A DNA stretch of 64,000 nucleotides. Source: Rubripirellula lacrimiformis (GTDB lineage Bacteria; Planctomycetota; Planctomycetia; Pirellulales; Pirellulaceae). Under the pieces are notes generated by a model. It had not been told where the DNA came from, ran no database searches, and worked only from the letters and a program-made list of their open reading frames with translations. Position numbers and translations under genes: made by a program. Positions 44,519-52,777 of the stretch are shown in pieces. The first letter of the stretch is position 1; every line of letters begins with the position of its first letter. The stretch covers positions 744,001-808,000 of the forward strand of contig NZ_CP036525.1 in assembly GCF_007741535.1 (NCBI RefSeq), in the 5' to 3' direction.

Positions 44519-47266
44519 CTATGATTCGCCTCCCAGAATTCTTTTGAGCGAAATTCCTTCCATATGCCTCGGTCTATTTGGCATCTCTGTTCTAGGGCGC
44601 GTGATACGGATTCCTGGGATCGCGTCGCGGACCTTCTGCGAAAACGCCTGAACGCCTAGCTTCCACGCGATGTGATTTTCACGAGCCCAGTTGCACCACG
44701 CTTCGTGCAGGTCTTCGATCGCGACCGATCCTTCTAGTGCACAGCATTCGTCCATGAACGAGCTCACTGGGGCCACCATGCGTTGCATTTGGTCCTTGGT
44801 GTCCTTGCCCGACTCAGGTTGGATGAATTCGCCGACTTGCGTCAGCGATGCCCTGCCAGCAATTGCCCAGTTAAGAATCCCGGGTAGCTCCGATTCGACC
44901 TTCGTCCCTAACGTGCGATCTTCTCGGCCGTAGTACGTGTTCGGCATCGAAAGGAACAAGAATCGCGACATCAGTGCCGCCGATGAATCACTCAACTTCG
45001 GGAGCATGTTCGAGGATATCGTGAACCGAATGTTGAACTTGTGACTGTGGATCGTTTCCAGGTACTTCCGCTGCACGTCCAACGCATCCTCGCCGCTGAT
45101 TGCCAGAAGCTTCTCAGTGATCTGTGTGTCGTCCACACGACCGCTCAGACGCAAATCACCGATGATGGCCGCGGACTTGTCCATCATGCCTTGGAGCGCG
45201 TACTGGTTTGCCAAGTCTCCGAGGCAAGGGTTGGCGACCGATTCGCGGCCTAGCATGTCCATCAAGGCACGCATGATGGTCCCTTTGCCTGATCGCTTCT
45301 GCCCGATCACAAACAGCATTTTTTGCTGCGAAGTGTCGGGCAAGAGCATGTAGCCAAACCATTGCTGCAGAAGAACGATTGAATCTCGGTCCTGGTTGAA
45401 AACATCTTCCAGAAAAGCTTTCCAGATAGGGCAATCCGCTTTGTGATCGAAGTCGTAGGGGAGTTTCATCGGCGAAAACCAGTCTGCCGAATGCGGCAGC
45501 AGGATTTTTTCGGGGTCGGGGGTTTCCGAGAACATTTCGTCGAACGAAAGCATCCCGTTTTTCATCGACAAGTAGTTTCGTTTCGTCCGATCCGGCAACC
45601 AGCAAGGCATTTTTATGCTGTTGGATAGCAAGCACAACGATTTCATCGCGTCGATGACGTTCGAAGTCAAAACCCGTTTGACCGGCCGAACCTTCGGCGG
45701 CCCCTTGTCCAACTTTTCGTCGAAGTCTGGCGATTCCAACCAAGCGTTGTAGTTTTCGAGTTCTTCGTCATAGAGCGACTCGAATTCGCGGCGGATCGAT
45801 GCGTGAACTTTGGCCGATACTTCGCTGTCCGAAACATGACGGTGAACGCCTTCGCGGTATTTCCACCACTGTTGCCTCCAGAATCGCAATTCCCCGCCGT
45901 GATCATCGCGGTAGTTGTTCATGTTCATCACAGCCAGGCGATTGGGGTCGTCGGCGGCTTCCAGTCGCTCGGCCGCGGCCGGTTCGTCGGTGGCTTCTTC
46001 GTCGTCATCGTCGAATTGATCTTCCAGCGTTGCGCCATCATCTTCGTCTCCGTCGTTGGATTCGACGCTGGAAGGGGATTCCCCCGCCGGCAAAACGAGC
46101 GGTGATTCCATGGCCAGCCTAAACAATTCTTCGTAGATTTCGACTGGATCCAGGCCGGCTTTCTTTTGTTCCTCGATCCAGTCTTTCAGGTCTTTGCCTT
46201 TGGATTCTTCGATCGGGTACGGCAAAACAACGTTCCTCACCGATTTCGCGTGCTTTGCAATTTCGGGTGCCCAACCTGGATGGCGTTTCCCGTTTCCCAT
46301 CGCACCCTTTTGGCCGGGCTCGTCGCAATCGTGAACAACAATCACCTCTTTGCCGGCCAGTGCCCGCATGAAGCCAAGAGTGTCGGGCTTGTCCGGCCGT
46401 TCCCCGGCGCCGCAAGCGTTGCAACACACCGCATGGCCTGCCGGCAATCCAAGCCCGGCAAGAGCTAACGCATCCGGCAACCCTTCGGTTTTCCAGACGA
46501 CAGTGTCCGTGTCGGCGATATTTCCGATGTATCCAAATGATTTGTTCCGATCCCCGGTGTCCGATTCTTTGATCGTTTTGACTTTGAGTTGTTCTTCTTT
46601 CTGGATTCTCGCGTTCCATTTCGGAATGCATCCTCCCCACGCGTCGTAGATCGTCCGGCCAATGGTAGGCCCGCCTTCTTCGCCCTTGATTGGGAACGCA
46701 ACGACGTATTGGCGGTCTCTGTACTTCGCCGGGACTCCGCCCAACTGCTTCACGGCTTCTTGTGTCGTTTTCTTGTAGTAAGTGAAGTATCTAAGTATCA
46801 CTTCCGGCTTTGGAAGATCGAACTCCAGTTGCTCTGTTGCTTTGTTCCGCTTGGGTTCTGGTTTCGGTTCCGTCCCTCTTTCGGCCGGCTTCCGGTTGGC
46901 CTTGGCCGCTGGGTTGTTGGCAGCTTTGTTGGATGCCTTCCGCCGTATCCCTTTCTTCTCGACTCCCAGGAAGTCGCCGACTTTTTTCAGCGCTTGCAGG
47001 AATCCGATTCCCAGGACTTCCTGGATGACTGCAATCCCGTCTCCAAATTTTCCGCAGTGGCTGCAGACTGCGCCGCCGGTTTCGTCGAAGTCGTCAAACA
47101 CTCGCCAACGGGTGTTTCCCTTGCACATCGGGCACGGTCCGTGACTGGTAGATAGATACTCGTCTCCGACCCCGCCAACTCGGCCAACGATCCTTGGCCA
47201 ATGTCCGGCCGCGGCGTCTTTGACGTCGCTTAGTTCGTATCCCGATGAAGTTTGTTTATTCGCCAT
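44519..47266 (-). CDS. TOPRIM primase / SF3 helicase (P4/D5-like)
   Basis: The ATG at 47266 with GGGAG upstream gives 915 residues; the longer frame overlaps the preceding gene. A zinc ribbon (CPMCKGNTRWRVFDDF...CSHCGKFG) is followed by a TOPRIM domain (TVVWKTEGLPDALALAGLGL, EVIVVHDCDEPGQKGA). An acidic linker (DDGATLEDQFDDDDEEATDE) leads to a D5-N-like region and an SF3 helicase with FVIGQKRSGKGTIMRALMD (Walker A) and a GDLRLSGRVDD region. It should prime and unwind DNA at the element's own origin. This suggests the excised island replicates, as P4 satellites do. Confidence 0.88.
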   Translation of the reverse strand: MANKQTSSGYELSDVKDAAAGHWPRIVGRVGGVGDEYLSTSHGPCPMCKGNTRWRVFDDFDETGGAVCSHCGKFGDGIAVIQEVLGIGFLQALKKVGDFLGVEKKGIRRKASNKAANNPAAKANRKPAERGTEPKPEPKRNKATEQLEFDLPKPEVILRYFTYYKKTTQEAVKQLGGVPAKYRDRQYVVAFPIKGEEGGPTIGRTIYDAWGGCIPKWNARIQKEEQLKVKTIKESDTGDRNKSFGYIGNIADTDTVVWKTEGLPDALALAGLGLPAGHAVCCNACGAGERPDKPDTLGFMRALAGKEVIVVHDCDEPGQKGAMGNGKRHPGWAPEIAKHAKSVRNVVLPYPIEESKGKDLKDWIEEQKKAGLDPVEIYEELFRLAMESPLVLPAGESPSSVESNDGDEDDGATLEDQFDDDDEEATDEPAAAERLEAADDPNRLAVMNMNNYRDDHGGELRFWRQQWWKYREGVHRHVSDSEVSAKVHASIRREFESLYDEELENYNAWLESPDFDEKLDKGPPKVRPVKRVLTSNVIDAMKSLCLLSNSIKMPCWLPDRTKRNYLSMKNGMLSFDEMFSETPDPEKILLPHSADWFSPMKLPYDFDHKADCPIWKAFLEDVFNQDRDSIVLLQQWFGYMLLPDTSQQKMLFVIGQKRSGKGTIMRALMDMLGRESVANPCLGDLANQYALQGMMDKSAAIIGDLRLSGRVDDTQITEKLLAISGEDALDVQRKYLETIHSHKFNIRFTISSNMLPKLSDSSAALMSRFLFLSMPNTYYGREDRTLGTKVESELPGILNWAIAGRASLTQVGEFIQPESGKDTKDQMQRMVAPVSSFMDECCALEGSVAIEDLHEAWCNWARENHIAWKLGVQAFSQKVRDAIPGIRITRPRTEMPNRPRHMEGISLKRILGGES

Positions 47267-47792
47267 GGTGAAAGCTCCCTGTGGGACTAGGAGCAAGCAT
47301 GTCGGTGCCATGGCTTGCGCAACACGCTGGCCATGGTGTGTCGGTCCGATGCATCCAGTCAGCCTCGGGCAACTTCCGACACGAATTGGCAACGCTGACT
47401 AGCGTGCTCAGGGTTCCGTCTACTTCCTGCGGTATCTGCAAACGGGAAGCGGCTGCGATCATGGCGCCATCGGAGATATAAAAGCCGGCCCAGTTTTCGG
47501 CCAGATGCTTTAATAAGTACGAGTCGACCTTCGGCGACCGTGAAGGCTCGGCACGACTGGTCAGCCAGTCCATCGCCATCGCAATCTCAAGCTCGGTTGG
47601 CGGCGGCGAAAAAGAACGGAGCCGACCGGGCCCGACAATACCGATACTATCGACGAGGAATTCACGCCCGAGGAGAGACTGATGTCCGGCCTCCGAAATG
47701 ACCGTCGGGTGGCTAGGGTACTTGTGTCGGCCGGCCGCCATTGGGGCAATGGGCGGATAACTATTTGACTCGCCGGAACCATGCGTTAGCAT
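47256..47792 (-). CDS. Planctomycete mobile-element protein, function unknown
   Basis: The ATG at 47792, with AGAAGGA upstream, gives 178 residues. The middle reads SYLLKHLAENWAGFYISDGA then MIAAASRLQIP, a pattern (Y-x-L-K-H-x-x-E...Y-I/V-S-x-G-A-x-I-A-A) that I recall from small proteins near primases in planctomycete islands. The end is Cys/His-containing (MHRTDTPWPACCASHGTDM). It overlaps the primase start by 11 bases, so they are coupled. Confidence 0.65.
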   Translation of the reverse strand: MLTHGSGESNSYPPIAPMAAGRHKYPSHPTVISEAGHQSLLGREFLVDSIGIVGPGRLRSFSPPPTELEIAMAMDWLTSRAEPSRSPKVDSYLLKHLAENWAGFYISDGAMIAAASRLQIPQEVDGTLSTLVSVANSCRKLPEADWMHRTDTPWPACCASHGTDMLAPSPTGSFHHGE

Positions 47793-48005
47793 TAGGAAAT
47801 CCTTCTGGTAGTGGGGGGGCGCAGCAATACTTTGGTCAGTGGTCGCTGCGATAGAAAACAGGCCGTTGTTTGTCGTGCATCGACAGGCAGCGGTTTTTTT
47901 GTGATTTAGCAAAAGCCATATATCCAACGATCAATCGGCGAAAGCATGGCTGCGTTGGTCTCTCGCCGGATTCAGGCTATGCCCGTGGCTAGAGACCTCT
48001 CCTGC
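47793..48005. other. Intergenic region, nothing recognised
   Basis: 213 bases between the DUF1580 gene and the next minus-strand gene, with a G8 run near 47812-47819. Confidence 0.25.
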
Positions 48006-48254
48006 TCAGCTACCCGATTGCCGGGTGCGAGCTTCGATGAAGCGGGTTAACGCTTGGCGAGAGACCAAGATTTGGTTTCCTAGCCGGACATGCTCAAGCT
48101 TGGTTCCACCGACACCGTGGTGGATCCAGCGAGTAAGGGTGCTCTTATCTGGACGGCGTCCAGTGGCTCGGAATAGCTCGGTGCGAGCTTCCGGTAAGGT
48201 CAAAACGTCCTCGATTAAGATTCGGGACGTCGAGGTAGCGGTTGAAACAGGCAT
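48006..48254 (-). CDS. DUF1580 protein, excisionase-like
   Basis: The 82-residue protein (from MPVSTATSTSR) reads LIEDVLTLPEARTELFRATG, KSTLTRWIHHGVGGTKLEHV and ILVSRQALTRFIEAR. This is DUF1580, a domain restricted to Planctomycetes, with a MerR/excisionase-like winged HTH. Position between integrase and primase is where P4-like elements encode an excisionase or regulator, so a recombination-directionality role is likely. An ATG at 48293 is possible. Confidence 0.82.
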   Translation of the reverse strand: MPVSTATSTSRILIEDVLTLPEARTELFRATGRRPDKSTLTRWIHHGVGGTKLEHVRLGNQILVSRQALTRFIEARTRQSGS

Positions 48255-48326
48255 TGAAAATCTCAAAAAGCGGTGCGGATACGGGCAACGCAAATGAGTG
48301 TCTGTTGTTTTTTTCGTAGCGTCGGA

Positions 48327-49157
48327 TCAGGTGTCGTCTTTTTGTGTCGTCTTCCACTGGTCCGGGTTGTCATTTAGGACACGATGAATAGAAGTGATGC
48401 TTCCACCTTGCTCGTCCACGTATTCGGCAATGACGTGCTTTAGCGGCGTTCTGCCTTTGTCCGCTTTGTAGCGTCTCGCGCAGTCTGCCGCTGCAGCGTT
48501 CATCGAACGTCGAGGTGTCTTTTTTTTGCGTGTCGTCTTTGGTGTCGGGTCATGTCGCTTTTCCACACCTCGATGCTCAGTTGACACACCTGCCCCGTTA
48601 GCCCCGCCAAGTGCTTTTTCGTCGTCAGATTCGCTCACCAAAATCATCGATGAGACAGTTCGAAGCATCTGTGCCCACGCAAGTGATTGCCGCTTGTACC
48701 ACTCCCGGAGTTCATCTGGTGTTCGATCGGCAGTGACGTGCGTTGCATCGGATTTCACCCAAGTCCTGCCATCCGATTTTGAAGTCCATTCGGATTGCTC
48801 TTTTCCAGCCTCCGTATCATCGCCGGAAATGCTTATCGGCTTAAAGACTCTCCGTTTGTGCGGTGGGGCGCTGTCTGGGTCAAATTCTGCGGTCCAATGA
48901 TCACGATGGATTCCAGTCACCAGCCGTAGTCCATGCCAGTTCAGATGCTTTCCATTCCAGGTTGCAATGCCGCTCGCAGATTCGCTTTCTGAAGGGAAGA
49001 GCCCCGTAGATATCGCCAAGTGCATTCGGCTAGCAATCACGGCCTTAACGTGTTGGTTCGTGGCTCGTAGATCAACCCACGAAAGGCACTGTCGCGAGTG
49101 GTTTTCCAGCCAGTCGGCCCACTCTTCAGCGTCTGCTTTAAATTCGGTCGCGTTCAT
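48327..49157 (-). CDS. Island protein of unknown function
   Basis: The 276-residue protein starts MNATEFKADAEEWADWLENH. It has a central region with HLAISTGLFPSESESA and WNGKHLNWHGLRLVTGIHRD, a basic linker (KTTRKKKTPRRSMNAAA) and a C-terminal segment (GRTPLKHVIAEYVDEQGGSI) that looks like a winged helix. I do not know the family. The arrangement suggests a DNA-binding regulator or replication accessory. A hairpin-forming repeat lies about 30 bases upstream of its start. Confidence 0.65.
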   Translation of the reverse strand: MNATEFKADAEEWADWLENHSRQCLSWVDLRATNQHVKAVIASRMHLAISTGLFPSESESASGIATWNGKHLNWHGLRLVTGIHRDHWTAEFDPDSAPPHKRRVFKPISISGDDTEAGKEQSEWTSKSDGRTWVKSDATHVTADRTPDELREWYKRQSLAWAQMLRTVSSMILVSESDDEKALGGANGAGVSTEHRGVEKRHDPTPKTTRKKKTPRRSMNAAAADCARRYKADKGRTPLKHVIAEYVDEQGGSITSIHRVLNDNPDQWKTTQKDDT

Positions 49158-49187
49158 CGAGATACCCTTGATTTTCGGGCCGATCCA

Positions 49188-49218
49188 ACCAGCCAGGTAT
49201 AGGGTTCACCTGGCTGGT
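49188..49218. repeat. 11-bp perfect inverted repeat upstream of the unknown gene
   Basis: ACCAGCCAGGT at 49188-49198 and ACCTGGCTGGT at 49208-49218, with a 9-base loop. No T-run follows on either strand. It lies in the 206-base gap between integrase and the next gene, so an operator or recombinase/excisionase arm site is possible. Confidence 0.7.
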
Positions 49219-49363
49219 CGTATCGCTCGGCGAGGATCAGTCGCCTGCCCGTCGATCGCCGCACCGTCGCGCAGCGATGTTTGATTTGGTTCGCCGACCG
49301 TCGCCGGCGAACGGGTTCGCCACATCAGCCGTCACCGATGTGGTCGTTGTCATTGTTGGCGAA

Positions 49364-50623
49364 TCAAAGTTTCGGGGCAACCTTCGCCGCTTCGATGGAG
49401 CGCTGCAGGCTCCTTTTGGCGTAGTGTTCGCTCATGGCTCGTTTGGAGTGTCCATGCATCGCTTGTACTGCTTCGATACCGAGTGCGTCACAGATCACCG
49501 TCGCTGCGAGGTGGCGGATTTGGTACGGGTGCCATCGTTCAACTCCGGCTCGTTTGGCAGCACGTTGGATCGATTGCCGGTAGCTATGAGACGTGAAGCA
49601 TTCGCCTGGTTGCTTCTTGGGATTCGGCTTTGCCCGGTTGATTTGGCTCGGCTGCACCTTTGATTTCCGATTCGCTCTCTTGTTTGATTGGACCCACGCA
49701 ATTGATTCGCGAGGCGAAAAGCAGGGCGCCTCGGGGGCTCGCTGTAGGTAGTCCGTCACGGCATCTCGCACATCACCGACAAGCGGTACGGCTTTCGTCT
49801 TTCCTTGGTTGGCAGTTTTGTGTTTGGCCAGTCGGTACACCCATACTTCGCCCGTTCGGTCGATGTCGCACGGACGCATCCTGCAGACCTCGCTCGGTCT
49901 CATCCCCGTTCCGACCTGAATGCGGATCATGGCTTTGAGGATCGGAGACAGTTCGGCAGCTGTTCGCCGCACCACGTCGATGTCTACGGGTTCCACATCG
50001 GCGACTTCGGGAGCTTCCGTTTGGCCCATTCGGAGCGGGTCGACGGACCGCAGGCGGAGCCAGCACGATTCATCGACTAATTCTTGCGATACGGCATACT
50101 TCCAGATCCGCACAATTAGCTTCGTTAGCGTGTTGCAGTACACGCGGGAGTAGCGTCGTCCGCTGCGAGCGTCTTTCGACTCGACCCATCGTTTTCGCTG
50201 GCGTTGCAACGCCAGCGGGCCGTAGTCTTTGGCGTCGGTGTCGCCGTCATTCGCGTCCAGGGCGGCGCAAACTTGGGTCAGTCGGTGCAATTCGGAATGG
50301 CTGTCCCGGTATCGAACGTTCGCCATTTCCAGATAGTTTGCCGTGACATGGCGCACCAAGATCGGTTGGCCGGTTTGCAGCGACGTCGTCGCGGTGGCGT
50401 GGCCCAGCAGTGCGGCTACTCGGTCTTCCAGGGATGCCAGTTCGAAATCGTCGGGCAGAGAGAGCCCGCCAGCCTGGTAGGTTCCGATCAGAACCGCATA
50501 TCGAGCGATCGCTTCGGGGCTGTCGTGGGGGCCAAGATAGAAGTCGTTGCCAGCAATGGTGACAACGGATTGGCCGCTCAAGTGGTAGCGGCGGGCAGGT
50601 GCTTTTGCTTTTGGACGTGCCAT
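49364..50623 (-). CDS. int: Tyrosine recombinase (island integrase)
   Basis: The ATG at 50623 (MARPKAKAPARRYHLSGQSV) gives 419 residues. An N-terminal SAM-like DNA-binding region precedes the catalytic domain: TGMRPSEVCRMR (Arg I), AKHKTANQGKTKAV (Lys), HPYQIRHLAATVI (His-x-x-Arg) and HGHSKRAMSEHYAK (His and the Tyr nucleophile). A Lys-rich insertion (NKRANRKSKVQPSQINRAKP) sits in the catalytic part. It begins about 140 bases from the attR/tRNA, the usual place. It should integrate and, with an excisionase, excise the island at the tRNA-Arg site. Confidence 0.93.
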   Translation of the reverse strand: MARPKAKAPARRYHLSGQSVVTIAGNDFYLGPHDSPEAIARYAVLIGTYQAGGLSLPDDFELASLEDRVAALLGHATATTSLQTGQPILVRHVTANYLEMANVRYRDSHSELHRLTQVCAALDANDGDTDAKDYGPLALQRQRKRWVESKDARSGRRYSRVYCNTLTKLIVRIWKYAVSQELVDESCWLRLRSVDPLRMGQTEAPEVADVEPVDIDVVRRTAAELSPILKAMIRIQVGTGMRPSEVCRMRPCDIDRTGEVWVYRLAKHKTANQGKTKAVPLVGDVRDAVTDYLQRAPEAPCFSPRESIAWVQSNKRANRKSKVQPSQINRAKPNPKKQPGECFTSHSYRQSIQRAAKRAGVERWHPYQIRHLAATVICDALGIEAVQAMHGHSKRAMSEHYAKRSLQRSIEAAKVAPKL

Positions 50624-50761
50624 TTGCGGAACTCCCGTTTGGAAGGTGTACCCGTCGGTTAGGACAGTTTTTCGGTACAACTTCGATTTGAAACGGGGCC
50701 GCTCGTCGCTGAGACGGTAACGCTTGGAGGCGTTCCAGCCGGTAAATCACGGTCTTTTCTG

Positions 50762-50807
50762 AAAATACACCCGGCAGGATTCGAACCTGCAACCCTCGGT
50801 TCCGAAG
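50762..50807 (-). repeat. attR: 46-bp repeat within tRNA-Arg
   Basis: Identical to 20687-20732. It covers the tRNA 3' half from the anticodon loop to the end plus four flanking bases. Confidence 0.92.
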
Positions 50808-50839
50808 ACCGATGCGCTATCCAATTGTGCCACGGGTGC
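50766..50839 (-). tRNA. tRNA-Arg (anticodon TCG), island target
   Basis: The 74-base cloverleaf on the minus strand has acceptor GCACCCG pairing with CGGGTGT (G1-U72 wobble), anticodon stem TCGGT/ACCGA with loop CTTCGGA, and T-arm GCAGG-TTCGAAT-CCTGC. The discriminator is A and no CCA is encoded. The anticodon TCG reads CGA (CGN) codons. The D-stem GCAC/GCGC has one A-C mismatch at position 12-23. Its 3' half is the attR core, so the island supplied this 3' end. Confidence 0.95.
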
Positions 50840-50896
50840 CTTTGTGCGGACAGTTTAGCGTGCTTTGGGCTGTGGTTCTAGAGGCCAAAGTGGATG

Positions 50897-52777
50897 CTAT
50901 TTGGCGGCTGGGGGGGAGGCTTGTGGGGCGATTGTTCGGTCGAACTGGGATTTGGTCGATGCGGTGAGGCTCTCTTGCAGCAGGATCGCCGTGTAGGCGG
51001 CCAGGTGCCCGAGGACCAGAAAACCCGCTGTTTCTCGCAGTGTTGGGCACAGCAGCATCCCCGCAAGGCCCGCCATCGCACCCAGAATCATGGGGTGGGG
51101 GAGGGTGCCATAGGGAAATCGCGATATCGCTCGCGGCGCATCGAAGCCCAGTTCGGCTGAAAAATAGCTGCGGCGAAAACCCAGCACCCACGTCGAGTAG
51201 GTCGCCAGAGTGAATCCGCCCACCACGACCGGGATCGAAACGGGGGTTTCGAGGGCATATCTGGCGTAGATCACCGCCAGGATCGACATCGCGATCGTTT
51301 TGAAGAACACGGCGTTGCGTGCAAATTCGCCAAACGCGATGGATTGCCGATGCCGAAAAGTGGCGGCATAGATCCAATAGTGCACAAAGCTGCAGCCGAT
51401 CACGAAAATCCAAGTGTTCTGGGCAACCAGGCTGGCGATCGCCAGGGTGGCCACGTAGGCCAGATTGGTCCAACCTGCGAAGCGGGCGATCCATTCAAAA
51501 ATCTTGGTCCAGCCCAGCACCCAACAGGCTTTCATTTTCTGCCAGCCACTGTTCGGGTTGATCGTTTGCAGAAACAGTTGTCGAGCACGGATGTCGTAGT
51601 GCGTCGTCAGGCTGTCCAGCCATCGGCCGTACCAGGGCAGCTGTTTGGGGTAGGCGACAAAGTGCAGTTTCAAATTGATTCGCGGCTGGGTCTGCTGAGG
51701 GGCAGGCTGCCGGGTGATGTAATGCAGTTCGCGGTTGAAGTCAAAAGCGACCGCGTCGCCAGTCTGCATTTGGTAGCTGACTGGTTGGCGGTAGTCAGGC
51801 CCCAGCATGGGGAAGTGAGTGGTGACCTCGGTGTTGGGGCTGGCGGCCAGCATGCAGCGGTACAGACGGACGCCCGGAAAAACCGCCCACGGTCCATCCA
51901 CATGCGGCATGTAGAACACCGTATCCGAGCTGGCCGTTTTGGGCGGCCCGGTAACGTACAGTTCATTCATCCCCAGCACCGGGCGAACGGTGTAGCCGCT
52001 GCCATGGAACCGCCCGATCATCGACAGCAGCGAATCATGATGGCTAAGCCGATCATACGCCGCCCCCGCATCATCGCCGAGTTCATGTTGCCACCAATGG
52101 GTGCTCTGTCGCAGTGTGGGATGTTCCCGTCGCACCCAGTCGCAGATCGAATGGAGGTCTGCCCGCGAACCGCAGTCAGACAACTTGGTTGGCAGCACTG
52201 CTGAACGCGACACCAGTAAACGCAGCGGAGATTGCCGAGTCCGACTGCAGGCCATCAAGATCAGCGGCAGCAGCAGGATCGTGTGTTCGACCAACCTTGT
52301 GATGTTTCCCCGTTGTCCGATGTATGTGCTCTGCAGCGTCGGCTCGCCGGCCATCCAGTGAGCGGCTTCCTGCGCGGTATAGCCGGCTGCAAACATCGCG
52401 ACTGAAGGAATCCACCCAACTGGAAGTGAAAGGCTGGCAATCCCGATCAGTGAAAGGACAATCGCCGTTGCGAGCCAAACCCATCGCGGCACCAGCGTTG
52501 CAAGGATGCCTAGATATCCGACCACCGCACCCAGCATTAGCAGTGGATTGACGAGATTGGCAAGGCAGCACAATCCCAGCAGTGCTAGCGGTGTGGTGAC
52601 TGCGTGCAGGGCGACGTTGATCGGACGTCGATGGCACCGAATGAATTCGCGGCACAGTCGGACCCACGGCGATACGGCGGTCTTGCCGCGATGGTCAGTC
52701 GGGCTGTCGCAGTAAGGCCGGTCATGCGTCATCCGGTAGCCGGCAATGCGTTCATCGACCCAGGTATCAGTGGACAC
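50897..52777 (-). CDS. Tri-partite membrane protein: Mpo1-like + 2OG-dioxygenase-like + PEMT-like
   Basis: Residues about 40-185 resemble DUF962/Mpo1: CREFIRCHRRPINVALHAVT, several membrane helices, then GYTAQEAAHWMAGEPTLQ. His49, His58 and His140 are possible iron ligands. Residues about 230-380 look like a soluble 2-oxoglutarate/Fe dioxygenase: FYMPHVDGPWAVF (H-x-D), LHYITR (distal His), PRINLKLHFV (Arg). Residues about 430-605 are membrane-spanning and end FPYGTLPHPMILGAMAGLAG, as in PEMT/isoprenylcysteine methyltransferases. It overlaps btaB by 11 bases and is the last gene of a lipid operon. A role in modifying betaine lipid (hydroxylation, alpha-oxidation or methylation) is an inference. 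Confidence 0.7.
   Translation of the reverse strand: MSTDTWVDERIAGYRMTHDRPYCDSPTDHRGKTAVSPWVRLCREFIRCHRRPINVALHAVTTPLALLGLCCLANLVNPLLMLGAVVGYLGILATLVPRWVWLATAIVLSLIGIASLSLPVGWIPSVAMFAAGYTAQEAAHWMAGEPTLQSTYIGQRGNITRLVEHTILLLPLILMACSRTRQSPLRLLVSRSAVLPTKLSDCGSRADLHSICDWVRREHPTLRQSTHWWQHELGDDAGAAYDRLSHHDSLLSMIGRFHGSGYTVRPVLGMNELYVTGPPKTASSDTVFYMPHVDGPWAVFPGVRLYRCMLAASPNTEVTTHFPMLGPDYRQPVSYQMQTGDAVAFDFNRELHYITRQPAPQQTQPRINLKLHFVAYPKQLPWYGRWLDSLTTHYDIRARQLFLQTINPNSGWQKMKACWVLGWTKIFEWIARFAGWTNLAYVATLAIASLVAQNTWIFVIGCSFVHYWIYAATFRHRQSIAFGEFARNAVFFKTIAMSILAVIYARYALETPVSIPVVVGGFTLATYSTWVLGFRRSYFSAELGFDAPRAISRFPYGTLPHPMILGAMAGLAGMLLCPTLRETAGFLVLGHLAAYTAILLQESLTASTKSQFDRTIAPQASPPAAK

Larger units (their letters stand above)
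20687..50807. mobile_element. tRNA-Arg genomic island carrying BREX (about 30 kb)
   Basis: A 46-bp direct repeat bounds it at 20687-20732 and 50762-50807. The right copy is part of an intact tRNA-Arg gene; the left copy is the orphan 3' part of that tRNA. A tyrosine recombinase gene (49364-50623) points away from the adjacent right end. Inside are a primase-helicase, a DUF1580 protein, a ParA operon, a RES gene broken by an IS, and a ten-gene BREX operon. No relaxase, coupling protein or secretion genes were seen, so it is an integrative, not self-conjugative, element. One repeat copy plus interior is 30,075 bp. Confidence 0.92.

Noticed and set aside
50817-51494. A 225-codon minus-strand frame near the tRNA
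   Set aside because: It is an out-of-frame overlap with the 626-residue membrane protein and runs into the tRNA gene.
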